NCBI GenBank assembly: GCA_965372465.1
Contig: CBDVCK010000278.1
Coordinates: 1 to 5,015, forward strand
From: GCA-020348445 sp965372465
Lineage (GTDB): Archaea > Thermoplasmatota > Thermoplasmata > GCA-020350865
Length of the DNA stretch: 5,015 nucleotides
Reading direction: 5' to 3'
Shown here one piece after another: positions 1 through 5,015 of this stretch (its first letter is position 1; every line of letters begins with the position of its first letter). The position numbers and the translations under genes are program-made. The notes under the pieces were generated by a model. It was not told the origin of the DNA, did not search any database, and saw only the letters and a program-made list of their open reading frames with translations.

Positions 1-57
1 ATATATAATACCATAGATTACAATAGTATAGTCTATTTTAATAAGATCAATATTAAC

Positions 58-73
58 CATTATTAAGATAATG
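58..73. repeat. 6-bp perfect inverted repeat, possible operator
   Basis: CATTAT at 58-63 and ATAATG at 68-73 are exact reverse complements around a 4-base centre, TAAG. The repeat lies upstream of the TATA-like elements of the small gene. A direct repeat, GATAT at 73-77 and 81-85, follows it directly. It could be a binding site for a small regulator or simply chance in AT-rich DNA. No T-run follows it, so it is not an obvious terminator for a gene to the left. Confidence 0.25.
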
Positions 74-123
74 ATATTGCGATATAAAATATATAATAAG
101 TAATAAATATCTATAATCTTATA

Positions 124-134
124 CACATCATGTG
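124..134. promoter_or_regulatory. CACAT-C-ATGTG inverted repeat ahead of the small gene
   Basis: The 5-bp arms CACAT (124-128) and ATGTG (130-134) are exact reverse complements around one base. The site lies between the nearest TATA-like element and the ATG at 141, where a bound protein would block transcription initiation. The downstream gene encodes an RHH-like protein, and RHH proteins commonly repress their own promoters at short palindromes, so an autoregulatory operator is a reasonable but unproven reading. It also overlaps GTGAT (132-136), the possible ribosome binding site. Confidence 0.25.
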
Positions 135-140
135 ATTTAT

Positions 141-365
141 ATGCCAAAGGAATCCAAAAAGAAAAAAAAGAAAGAATTGGAAGAGGATGAGGAAGAAGAA
201 GACGTTGATGAAGAAGAAGAGGAAGAGGAGGAGATCCAAAAAACGAGCATACAAATCTCAACAAAGGTAAGAGACAGGCTCTGGAGATTGAAGTTCCGAA
301 AAACATACAATGAGTTCCTGTGGGAATTGTGCGAGATGTACGAAAGTGACAAGGAAGAGGAGTAA
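141..365 (+). CDS. small charged protein with ribbon-helix-helix-like C-terminus
   Basis: This 74-residue protein has three parts. Residues 1-11 are lysine-rich (PKESKKKKKK). Residues 12-31 are almost all Glu and Asp. Residues 32-70 carry a strand-helix-helix pattern: TSIQIST, then KVRDRLWRLKFR, then TYNEFLWELCEMY. That pattern resembles the RHH fold of archaeal VapB/CopG-type regulators, in which the short strand pairs in a dimer and contacts DNA. The function is therefore probably transcriptional regulation or antitoxin-like, but this is inferred from pattern, not from a search. No toxin gene follows; the next gene is a large surface protein. A GTG at 132 would add MIY, but ATG 141 is preferred because GTGAT (132-136) can serve as its weak SD and the TATA spacing fits. 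The charged N-terminal half is not part of a usual RHH protein and is probably disordered. Confidence 0.7.
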   Translation: MPKESKKKKKKELEEDEEEEDVDEEEEEEEEIQKTSIQISTKVRDRLWRLKFRKTYNEFLWELCEMYESDKEEE

Positions 366-462
366 TCCCGAATTTAAAAGTGAGCAATATGCTTTGGGAC
401 GCTCTTTTTGATGGTAACAAACTATTTATTTTAAAAAGGGGTTAATGTAAGGTGAGATCGGC
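366..462 (+). promoter_or_regulatory. spacer with putative T-run terminator, TATA-like element and SD
   Basis: A five-T run at 405-409 may end the small gene's transcript, as archaeal terminators are often plain T-runs; this is weak. TATA-like sequence lies at 371-380 (AATTTAAAAG) and at 421-437 (ATTTATTTTAAAAAG within it). The first would start a transcript near 400 with a leader of about 60 bases; the second would start it near the SD. The SD for the next gene is clear: GGTGA at 451-455, seven bases before the ATG at 463. Co-transcription with the small gene cannot be excluded. Confidence 0.4.
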
Positions 463-2556
463 ATGAAAAAAGCAGTTCATATTACATTATCGGTATCAAT
501 TGTACTGTCTATATTGCTCTGTGTCCAATTATATCTGGGATATGTTGAGGCAGATTTGGAAGGTATCGAAACCAACCTTACAAACGATACAATGGACCAA
601 GGAAAACCCGCGATATTTGGCAATAGAGTGGTTTGGACAGAGGATACTCAGGATGGAGGGCCGAATTGGGATATCTTTCTTTATGATTTGGATAACGGTG
701 CTGAAAAAATAAGGATAACCTACAATGCATCCAATCAATTGAATCCCGAGATTTATGGTGATGTTATCGTATGGGAAGATGAAAGACATGGTAACTTCGA
801 TATCTATATGTACGATCTTTCGGTAGATACGGATGGAGATGATATACCAAATTATCTTGACGGTGATAGACCTTCTCCTGACCCCGCAGAAATACGCATA
901 ACAGACAATCCCGCTCATCAGGAAAATCCCGTTATATACAGCTCGAAGATGGTATGGATCGATAAAAGGTACGGAAATAACGATGTCTTCCTTTATGATT
1001 TGATATCAGGGGAGGAAGCAATCATTGCTGGTCACAGTGAAACAGGAGATCCCAGATTCAGACCGAAACAGGATTATCCGAGAATATACGGAGACAAGGT
1101 CGTTTGGGTGGACAATAGGGATTCAATAGGAAATTATGAATTATATATCTATAATCTATCAATGGATTCGGATGGAAATGGTATACCCAATTATTTGGAT
1201 GGAAATAGACCTATTGATGATCCCGCAGAACAAAGGATAACCTCAACTCCGGATTCAGAATATTGTCCATTTATCTACAGTGATCAAATTGTATATACAA
1301 GGAACGATAATGTCTATTTGTACGATCTCACCACAAGTGCCGAATATCAGCTCACCGAGACCGCACCAAGTCAGGAAATCGATGGGGAGCTCTGCGGATT
1401 TTATGGAACCAAGGTCGTGTGGACCTATTACAACGGTTCAAAGGACATTTTCCTTTATGATTTGGCTTTGGATTCAGATACCGATGGAACCCCAAATTAT
1501 CGAGATATCGATACACCCATTCCTGACCCCGCAATAAATCAGGTTACTTTCGAGCAGGAAACATTGTCCATGAGACCTGCGATTTACACAAATAAAATCG
1601 TTTGGCATGACAGCAGGGATTCCGAAAGGGAGGTTTATTTATTTACCCTGACCGAAAACCTACCTCCGGAAATAACTTACTTTTTACCAAGTAACTCCTC
1701 AGAAATTGGTGATGAAGACTCCTTGATGCTCAATCTTACTGCCCTTGATCCAGAGAGTGACGTTCTTACATATACATGGTTTATAGATGAGGAGCCACAA
1801 GTTGATGAAATCGCAGATACCTTTGAATTCGAAGGAGATCCGAATCTGGGGGGCTGGCACGATATTAAGGTGATTGTTTTCGATGGTGAATATTCTGTGG
1901 AAAAGATTTGGCAGATTAATGTGATTGAATCCAATGTTATGTCTCCTGAGATAATTGAAATCAGTCCTGTTTTCAATCCATCATATACAGAGGGAGGAGA
2001 GATGACATTAAGCATCACGGCAAAGGATGAGGATTCAGATACTCTCGGTGTTGCATGGTACGAAGATGGTGGATTGATACATACTCAAATCCATAATTTG
2101 ACAACAAGCAACGAGGTGTTTGATGAGTGGACATTCAGTTCTTCGTTAGATGATAGCGGGTCCGATTATACGATAAGTTACACTATAACCGTAAATGTGA
2201 CTGACGGGAAATTCATAACATCCCATACCTGGATGGTAACCGTCCTATATTTCGAAGATGCGGATATGGATGGCTACAATGATAGTACAGAAGTCACGTG
2301 GAGCTCTGATCCCTTAAACAGCACATCCACACCAACCGATTTGGACGGGGATTTTATTGTGGATGCACTGGACGACGATAAGGATGGGGATGGTGTTTTG
2401 GACAAGGATGATGCATATCCACTGGATCCAGAAAGATCTTCTGAAGGAAATCCTGATTATATGTTGGAGATTTTAGTCGTTATCATATCCATAATAATTC
2501 TAATTGTTGCACTGGTTACCTTGCCAAGAATCATCAAAAGAAAGAAAATGGACTAA
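463..2556 (+). CDS. secreted membrane-anchored seven-bladed TolB-like propeller protein with Ig/PKD-like and calcium-loop domains
   Basis: This 697-residue protein is exported. Residues 1-30 form a signal peptide, with a hydrophobic core at 8-26 and likely cleavage after VEA. Seven propeller repeats follow, each of the form PxIYGxxVVWxD...D(I/V)(F/Y)LYDL, at about 48-77, 94-119, 155-180, 205-232, 268-289, 309-334 and 371-396, enough for a closed seven-bladed propeller. Blades 2, 4 and 6 carry Asp-rich loops (DxDGDxxPNYxDxD) of the thrombospondin type 3 or EF-like calcium-binding kind. Two Ig/PKD-like domains span about 399-488 and 493-595, and another Asp-rich calcium segment spans 597-657. 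A membrane helix at about 668-688 and a cytoplasmic KRKK end anchor it, leaving the bulk outside. Many N-x-S/T sites suggest glycosylation. Such proteins in archaea are usually surface or adhesion components; the ligand is unknown, and no catalytic motif is seen. The start is set by GGTGA seven bases upstream and by the signal peptide beginning at this Met. Confidence 0.9.
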   Translation: MKKAVHITLSVSIVLSILLCVQLYLGYVEADLEGIETNLTNDTMDQGKPAIFGNRVVWTEDTQDGGPNWDIFLYDLDNGAEKIRITYNASNQLNPEIYGDVIVWEDERHGNFDIYMYDLSVDTDGDDIPNYLDGDRPSPDPAEIRITDNPAHQENPVIYSSKMVWIDKRYGNNDVFLYDLISGEEAIIAGHSETGDPRFRPKQDYPRIYGDKVVWVDNRDSIGNYELYIYNLSMDSDGNGIPNYLDGNRPIDDPAEQRITSTPDSEYCPFIYSDQIVYTRNDNVYLYDLTTSAEYQLTETAPSQEIDGELCGFYGTKVVWTYYNGSKDIFLYDLALDSDTDGTPNYRDIDTPIPDPAINQVTFEQETLSMRPAIYTNKIVWHDSRDSEREVYLFTLTENLPPEITYFLPSNSSEIGDEDSLMLNLTALDPESDVLTYTWFIDEEPQVDEIADTFEFEGDPNLGGWHDIKVIVFDGEYSVEKIWQINVIESNVMSPEIIEISPVFNPSYTEGGEMTLSITAKDEDSDTLGVAWYEDGGLIHTQIHNLTTSNEVFDEWTFSSSLDDSGSDYTISYTITVNVTDGKFITSHTWMVTVLYFEDADMDGYNDSTEVTWSSDPLNSTSTPTDLDGDFIVDALDDDKDGDGVLDKDDAYPLDPERSSEGNPDYMLEILVVIISIIILIVALVTLPRIIKRKKMD
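823..1536 (+). repeat. three calcium-loop inserts marking duplicated two-blade units
   Basis: Near-identical protein segments occur at residues 121-143, 234-256 and 336-358 (bases 823-891, 1162-1230 and 1468-1536). Each reads roughly DxDxDGxPNYxDxxxPxxDPA and is followed by the blade-closing strand (RIT, RIT or VT). They replace the short loop seen in the odd-numbered blades, for example DLDNGAEKIRIT in blade 1. Spacing is 113 and 102 residues, about two blades, so the propeller looks built from two-blade duplications with a single seventh blade added. The loops should lie on one face of the propeller and probably bind calcium. Confidence 0.75.
2534..2550 (-). terminator. T-rich putative terminator of the pyrD-pyrK transcript
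   Basis: Read on the minus strand just past the pyrK stop, the sequence is CATTTTCTTTCTTTTGA, a T-rich tract of the kind that ends archaeal transcripts without a hairpin. On the plus strand the same bases encode the Lys/Arg-rich cytoplasmic tail of the surface protein. No other terminator-like sequence is closer. This rests on composition and position only. Confidence 0.4.
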
Positions 2557-3350
2557 ATCTTCACCCTTCTTCCGCAGGCGTCCCTTTTCATTTTTCCAAA
2601 ATCATGAAGCTGTAAGAGGGTTTCTCCTGAAAAAACAGGCCCGTTTTTACAAATGTGAAGACCAGAAATAGCGCATGAATCACATATTCCAACACCGCAT
2701 TTCAGGAATCTTTCAAGGGAGGCCTGAAAAGGAATGTTCCATCTTTGTGCAATATCCGCTAACTTCTTTATCATTATCTCCGGACCGCATACGAAGATTG
2801 CGTCAAAGCTTTCTTTTTCCAGGATTTCGGATGTCATATCTGTTACAAATCCGTGATAACCGGATGAGCCGTCATCTGTTGCAATGTGAAGTTCCTTGCA
2901 GCTCGCCTTTAATCTATCGAGAAACAGAAGTTCGGAGGACGTTTTTGCTCCAAATGCCAAAACAACATCCTTTCCTTTGGATTTTGCATCCTCAATTGCA
3001 GGTGCAAGGGGTGCAATACCTATACCTCCTGCCACAACCAGAATCTTATTTGCTTTGGATTCAAAGAATGTACCGTGCGGACCTCTTATTCCGATTTTAT
3101 CCCCGGGTTTTAATCGGCTCAAAGCCTCTGTTGCCTTGCCCACTTTCTTGAAGGTAATGCCTTTTTTTTCGCCGAAATAAGAAACCGACATGGGCACCTC
3201 ATCCACCATGGGTATCCAGACCATTACAAATTGGCCAGGGAAGGGATTACAATCATCCCTAAAAAATATGGATTTACAATCGGGATTTTCATCAACAACT
3301 TTAAGGATTTCTACGACCCTTGGAGATTCGAGTTCATCTCTTTTGTGCAA
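2553..3350 (-). CDS. pyrK: dihydroorotate dehydrogenase B, electron-transfer subunit PyrK
   Basis: PyrK takes electrons from the FMN of PyrD through a [2Fe-2S] cluster and FAD to NAD+, allowing dihydroorotate oxidation to orotate in cytosolic UMP synthesis. The 265 residues have the usual ferredoxin-reductase-like order. The FAD domain includes FPGQFVMVW (37-45) and DEVPMSVSYF (50-59), the archaeal variant in which the Arg of the classical RPxS motif is absent. The NAD domain has GGIGIAP (108-114) and CGP (188-190). The C-terminal cluster has Cys218, 223, 226 and 234, spaced CX4CX2CX7C after the conserved LERFLKCG, and the protein ends DACGRRVKI. Length is normal for archaeal PyrK. The start is TTG at 3350-3348: an in-frame TAG lies two codons upstream, no other start is near, and the strong SD AAGGAGATGAT precedes it. 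It overlaps pyrD by 17 bases, so translation is probably coupled. Its stop overlaps that of the convergent surface-protein gene. Confidence 0.96.
   Translation of the reverse strand: MHKRDELESPRVVEILKVVDENPDCKSIFFRDDCNPFPGQFVMVWIPMVDEVPMSVSYFGEKKGITFKKVGKATEALSRLKPGDKIGIRGPHGTFFESKANKILVVAGGIGIAPLAPAIEDAKSKGKDVVLAFGAKTSSELLFLDRLKASCKELHIATDDGSSGYHGFVTDMTSEILEKESFDAIFVCGPEIMIKKLADIAQRWNIPFQASLERFLKCGVGICDSCAISGLHICKNGPVFSGETLLQLHDFGKMKRDACGRRVKI
2583..2597 (+). terminator. T-rich putative terminator of the surface-protein transcript
   Basis: About 26 bases after the surface-protein stop codon, the plus strand reads CCTTTTCATTTTTCC, containing runs of four and five T. It is the best terminator candidate for that transcript and lies inside the 3' end of pyrK, where it is the complement of codons for GKMKR. 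No stable hairpin is apparent. This rests on composition and position only. Confidence 0.35.
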
Positions 3351-4245
3351 TTCCTATCATCTCCTTAACTGTCTCGTATCCATTGGATTCCATGAATTTG
3401 TATATCTCATTTGAGATTTTTTGAAATATTGCTTCTCCTTCGTAGAATACCCCACTGCCAATCTGGATTGCAGAAGCACCGGCCATGATGTATTCCACTG
3501 CATCCCCACCCGTAAGAATACCCCCTACCCCGATTACTGGAAGATCGCAAGTAGCAGCAATCTCATATACACATCTTATGCCTATGGGTTTTACCGCAGG
3601 ACCGCTTAAGCCGCCAATCGAATTCGAAAGAATTGGGACTTTCAGCTCGGAATTTATAGCCATTGCCTTGACGGTGTTTATTGCGACGATTCCGTCACCT
3701 CCCCCCATCTTGACTGCGGATGCCAGTTCGGAAATATTGCTAACATTCGGGCTGAGTTTGACAAAGACAGGAATCATAACAACATCTTTTACCGCCTTTG
3801 TGATCTCTAAAACCATATCTTTATCGTGGCCTATCTCAGCACCGTATCCCTTTGCATGAGGACAGCTCAGATTGAGTTCAATTGCAGAGGTGCCGTACTC
3901 CTGCATTTTTATGGCAAGTTGCGAAAATTCCCGGGCATTGGCACCAAAGATGCTGCCTATCACCGGAATATGGGCCGTAAGGGCTTTTCTCATCTCATCC
4001 TCGTATTCTTTAATACCTGGATTGGGGAGTCCCATGGCATTCAGTATGCCGCCTTGGGTTTCCACGAATGTGGGATTCGGATGTCCCTCCCTGGGTTCAA
4101 TACCTATTGATTTTGTTACCAGTGCGCCGGCACCTCCTTGGGCGATTTTTATGAGTGAATCCCCCGTTTCCCCGAAGATTCCGGCTGCAAGCATTGTAGG
4201 GTTTTTAAGGTTCAAACCCGCAAATTTCGTGGTTATATCGACCAT
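3334..4245 (-). CDS. pyrD: dihydroorotate dehydrogenase B, catalytic subunit PyrD
   Basis: PyrD is the FMN-containing TIM-barrel subunit that oxidises (S)-dihydroorotate to orotate, working as a heterotetramer with PyrK. Numbering from the preferred start (303 residues), visible features are LAAGIFG (20-26), TKS with FMN-binding Lys45, NAMGLPNPG (69-77) for substrate, NLSCPH (125-130) with catalytic-base Cys128, VKLSPN with Lys163, AINT (188-191), GGLSGPAVKPIG (211-222), GVGGI (239-243) and IQIGSGVF (260-267). The Cys base and the adjacent pyrK mark class 1B rather than the quinone-linked class 2, which has Ser. SCPH replaces the common bacterial SCPN, a variant I associate with archaeal enzymes. 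An upstream in-frame ATG at 4269 would add eight residues (MPIPTSDI). I prefer 4245 because homologues begin just before the TKxxGxxxKNP block and the TATA-like element at 4276-4288 would start transcription near 4256, below that ATG. No SD precedes 4245, fitting a short-leader mRNA. Confidence 0.96.
   Translation of the reverse strand: MVDITTKFAGLNLKNPTMLAAGIFGETGDSLIKIAQGGAGALVTKSIGIEPREGHPNPTFVETQGGILNAMGLPNPGIKEYEDEMRKALTAHIPVIGSIFGANAREFSQLAIKMQEYGTSAIELNLSCPHAKGYGAEIGHDKDMVLEITKAVKDVVMIPVFVKLSPNVSNISELASAVKMGGGDGIVAINTVKAMAINSELKVPILSNSIGGLSGPAVKPIGIRCVYEIAATCDLPVIGVGGILTGGDAVEYIMAGASAIQIGSGVFYEGEAIFQKISNEIYKFMESNGYETVKEMIGIAQKR
3356..3366 (-). promoter_or_regulatory. strong Shine-Dalgarno of pyrK inside pyrD
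   Basis: Minus-strand AAGGAGATGAT closely matches the complement of the archaeal 16S 3' end (GGAGGTGAT), with one difference. It ends five bases before the TTG start of pyrK; the GGAG core is ten bases away. It lies within the last codons of pyrD (KEMI). It decides the non-ATG start and points to efficient translation of pyrK from the shared mRNA. Confidence 0.75.
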
Positions 4246-4275
4246 GATATCGCTTGTGGGAATAGGCATCTATGA

Positions 4276-4288
4276 TTTAATATTTTTT
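4276..4288 (-). promoter_or_regulatory. TATA-like element of the pyrD-pyrK operon
   Basis: The minus strand reads AAAAAATATTAAA, preceded by CCCT. With the usual spacing of about 25 bases, transcription would begin near 4256, leaving about ten bases before the preferred pyrD ATG at 4245. The upstream ATG at 4269 would then lie outside the transcript. This is inferred from spacing only. Confidence 0.45.
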
Positions 4289-4318
4289 AGGGAAAAGACC
4301 TATTTGGGAGAATATCAT

Positions 4319-4336
4319 AAAAAAATCTTTATATTA
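4319..4336 (+). promoter_or_regulatory. BRE/TATA promoter of the gene at 4410
   Basis: The plus strand has an A-run followed by TCTTTATATTA, a good match to an archaeal purine-rich BRE plus TATA box (TTTATATT at 4328-4335). Transcription would start near 4357, giving a leader of about 50 bases. It is divergent from the pyrD promoter, with about 40 bases between the two TATA-like elements, so a regulator bound between them could affect both. Confidence 0.55.
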
Positions 4337-4397
4337 ACTCCATTATTTACTAAAAGGAGTACCAGGGAGAATATGGAATCCAAACCAGGATATAACT

Positions 4398-4404
4398 GGG
4401 GGAG
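4398..4404 (+). promoter_or_regulatory. Shine-Dalgarno for the gene at 4410
   Basis: GGGGGAG ends five bases before the ATG at 4410, which is good spacing for an archaeal SD and supports this start over the out-of-frame ATG at 4373. Confidence 0.65.
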
Positions 4405-4409
4405 TCAAG

Positions 4410-5015
4410 ATGTCTGATTTAGAGAATGAGATTTTCGAGGTGTGGAAGGAACTGGAGCCAAGTGATGCCTACCTGCAGGGATTGGATGAATATGCAGGCA
4501 TACTTTTTGTTCATACACCAAAGAATAAAGGAAAGATTCTCGAAAAGATAGAGGGATTAATATCGAAATCAGATGATAGGGTCCAGATAAAATTTCTAAC
4601 AAGCCTAAAAGCGGGCCTGATTTACAGGGAACCTCCCAATGATTTGAGTGATATTCTGTGGACCCTGTTCGGCCATCTTATCAAAGGGGGTATCAACCCC
4701 GTTCACATGTCCGCCCTTCTTGATTTTGCCTGTGAGAGCCTGATAAACTCAAAAAATATCTATAATCTGGATGAACTGCCTATTGAATATAAGATCATAC
4801 TCACAAATAAATGCAACAGTTTACTGGGGATCCTGAAGATCATTGGAGATAAGACCGAAGATAAGGTTCTGAAGGAGAAAGTAAAGAAGACTTCCTCAAA
4901 GATTGCGGAATATAAGGATATTGTGGTGGTAAAAGGGTTAGAAAGAGGGGATTTTTCCGAGGTATTTCCCATTCTAAAGCAGCATTCCAAGGGTGATATG
5001 GGAAGGCAGGATCAC
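4410..5015 (+). CDS. unrecognised helical protein, 5' portion (possibly DUF885-like)
   Basis: This frame is open from the ATG to the window edge, 202 codons with no stop, so only the N-terminal part is seen. It has a good SD and a clear BRE/TATA promoter, and codon use is like its neighbours. The protein starts MSDLENEIFEVWKELEPSD; there is no signal peptide or membrane segment, so it is cytosolic. It looks mostly alpha-helical, with amphipathic stretches such as 40-52 and 150-168, the latter Lys-rich. The segment SDAYLQGLDEYAG (18-30) followed by LFVHTP recalls the N-terminus of DUF885 proteins, a helical family related to zinc carboxypeptidase-like folds. The metal-binding motif, which would decide this, would lie further along, beyond the window. 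It is divergent from pyrD, and nothing else links it to pyrimidine synthesis. Confidence 0.85.
   Translation, partial: MSDLENEIFEVWKELEPSDAYLQGLDEYAGILFVHTPKNKGKILEKIEGLISKSDDRVQIKFLTSLKAGLIYREPPNDLSDILWTLFGHLIKGGINPVHMSALLDFACESLINSKNIYNLDELPIEYKIILTNKCNSLLGILKIIGDKTEDKVLKEKVKKTSSKIAEYKDIVVVKGLERGDFSEVFPILKQHSKGDMGRQDH

Larger units (their letters stand above)
1..140 (+). promoter_or_regulatory. AT-rich promoter region of the small RHH-like gene
   Basis: This stretch is almost entirely A and T and holds no credible gene. Several TATA-like elements are visible: around 82-97, and at 108-117 (core CTATAAT). Archaeal transcription usually begins about 25 bases after the TATA centre, so the second element would place the start near 140, giving a nearly leaderless mRNA for the ATG at 141. 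The upstream element would give a leader of about 25-30 bases. Two short inverted repeats (58-73 and 124-134) lie within the region. The element choice is inferred from spacing only. Confidence 0.45.

Noticed and set aside
13..37. Short inverted repeats ATAGA/TCTAT and AATAG/CTATT near the left edge
   Set aside because: Arms of five A/T-rich bases with loops of 14 and 6 are expected by chance in this composition, and no gene end is visible to the left to make a terminator meaningful.
137..352. Minus-strand ORF with a long serine run opposite the small gene
   Set aside because: The Ser/Phe runs are the complement of the Glu and Lys codon runs of the plus-strand gene; there is no promoter or SD, and the plus-strand frame has a recognisable domain.
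141..2556. Small RHH-like gene plus surface-protein gene as a toxin-antitoxin or defence pair
   Set aside because: The second gene is a secreted structural protein with a signal peptide and no nuclease, kinase or pore-forming toxin features, so nothing supports a toxin role.
2675..3180. Plus-strand open frames opposite pyrK
   Set aside because: They are antisense to a well-conserved enzyme gene, show no domain features, and are explained by pyrK codon use.
4246..4269. Eight-residue N-terminal extension of PyrD from the ATG at 4269
   Set aside because: The extension precedes the conserved N-terminal block, has no SD, and would probably lie upstream of the transcription start inferred from the TATA-like element; it remains a possible automatic annotation.
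3872..4417. Plus-strand 181-codon open frame opposite pyrD reaching the gene at 4410
   Set aside because: Nearly all of it is antisense to pyrD, and the protein has no recognisable features; only its last 14 codons are considered, as a possible leader ORF.
1..5015. Mobile element, CRISPR array, tRNA or rRNA
   Set aside because: No transposase or integrase frame, terminal repeats, regularly spaced direct repeats, or RNA gene sequence could be found by reading both strands.

Overview
This 5 kb window is most likely from an archaeon, and I would guess the Thermoplasmatota or a nearby euryarchaeal group. The grounds are A-rich BRE plus TATA-like elements at fitting distances from gene starts, SD sequences of the GGTGA/GGAG type, the archaeal form of the pyrimidine enzymes (PyrD with NLSCPH, PyrK with DEVPMS), and a large secreted beta-propeller protein with calcium-loop repeats and one C-terminal membrane anchor. 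Base composition is AT-rich, most extremely in the first 130 bases. The phylum is inference; no marker gene is present.

Layout from left to right. Positions 1-140 are an AT-rich regulatory region with TATA-like elements and two small inverted repeats. A 74-codon gene (141-365, +) encodes a protein with a basic block, a very acidic block and a C-terminal region resembling a ribbon-helix-helix DNA-binding fold. After a 97-bp spacer comes a 697-codon gene (463-2556, +) for a surface protein: signal peptide, seven propeller repeats, two Ig/PKD-like domains, a thrombospondin-type-3-like calcium-binding segment and a membrane anchor. It meets the next operon tail to tail with a 4-bp overlap. That operon (minus strand, transcribed pyrD then pyrK, 4245 to 2553) encodes both subunits of NAD-dependent class 1B dihydroorotate dehydrogenase, the fourth step of de novo UMP synthesis. 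The two genes overlap by 17 bp, and pyrK starts at TTG behind a strong SD. A 164-bp divergent promoter region (4246-4409) then leads to a + strand gene at 4410 that runs off the window after 202 codons. I do not firmly recognise it, though its N-terminus recalls DUF885 proteins.

Only pyrD and pyrK clearly work together: PyrD oxidises dihydroorotate and PyrK passes the electrons to NAD. The other three genes have no evident link to pyrimidine synthesis. I see no tRNA, rRNA, CRISPR array, transposase or integrase. The most unusual items are the alternate-blade calcium-loop design of the surface protein, the small charged RHH-like protein, and the tail-to-tail arrangement in which each gene's end supplies the other strand's T-rich putative terminator.
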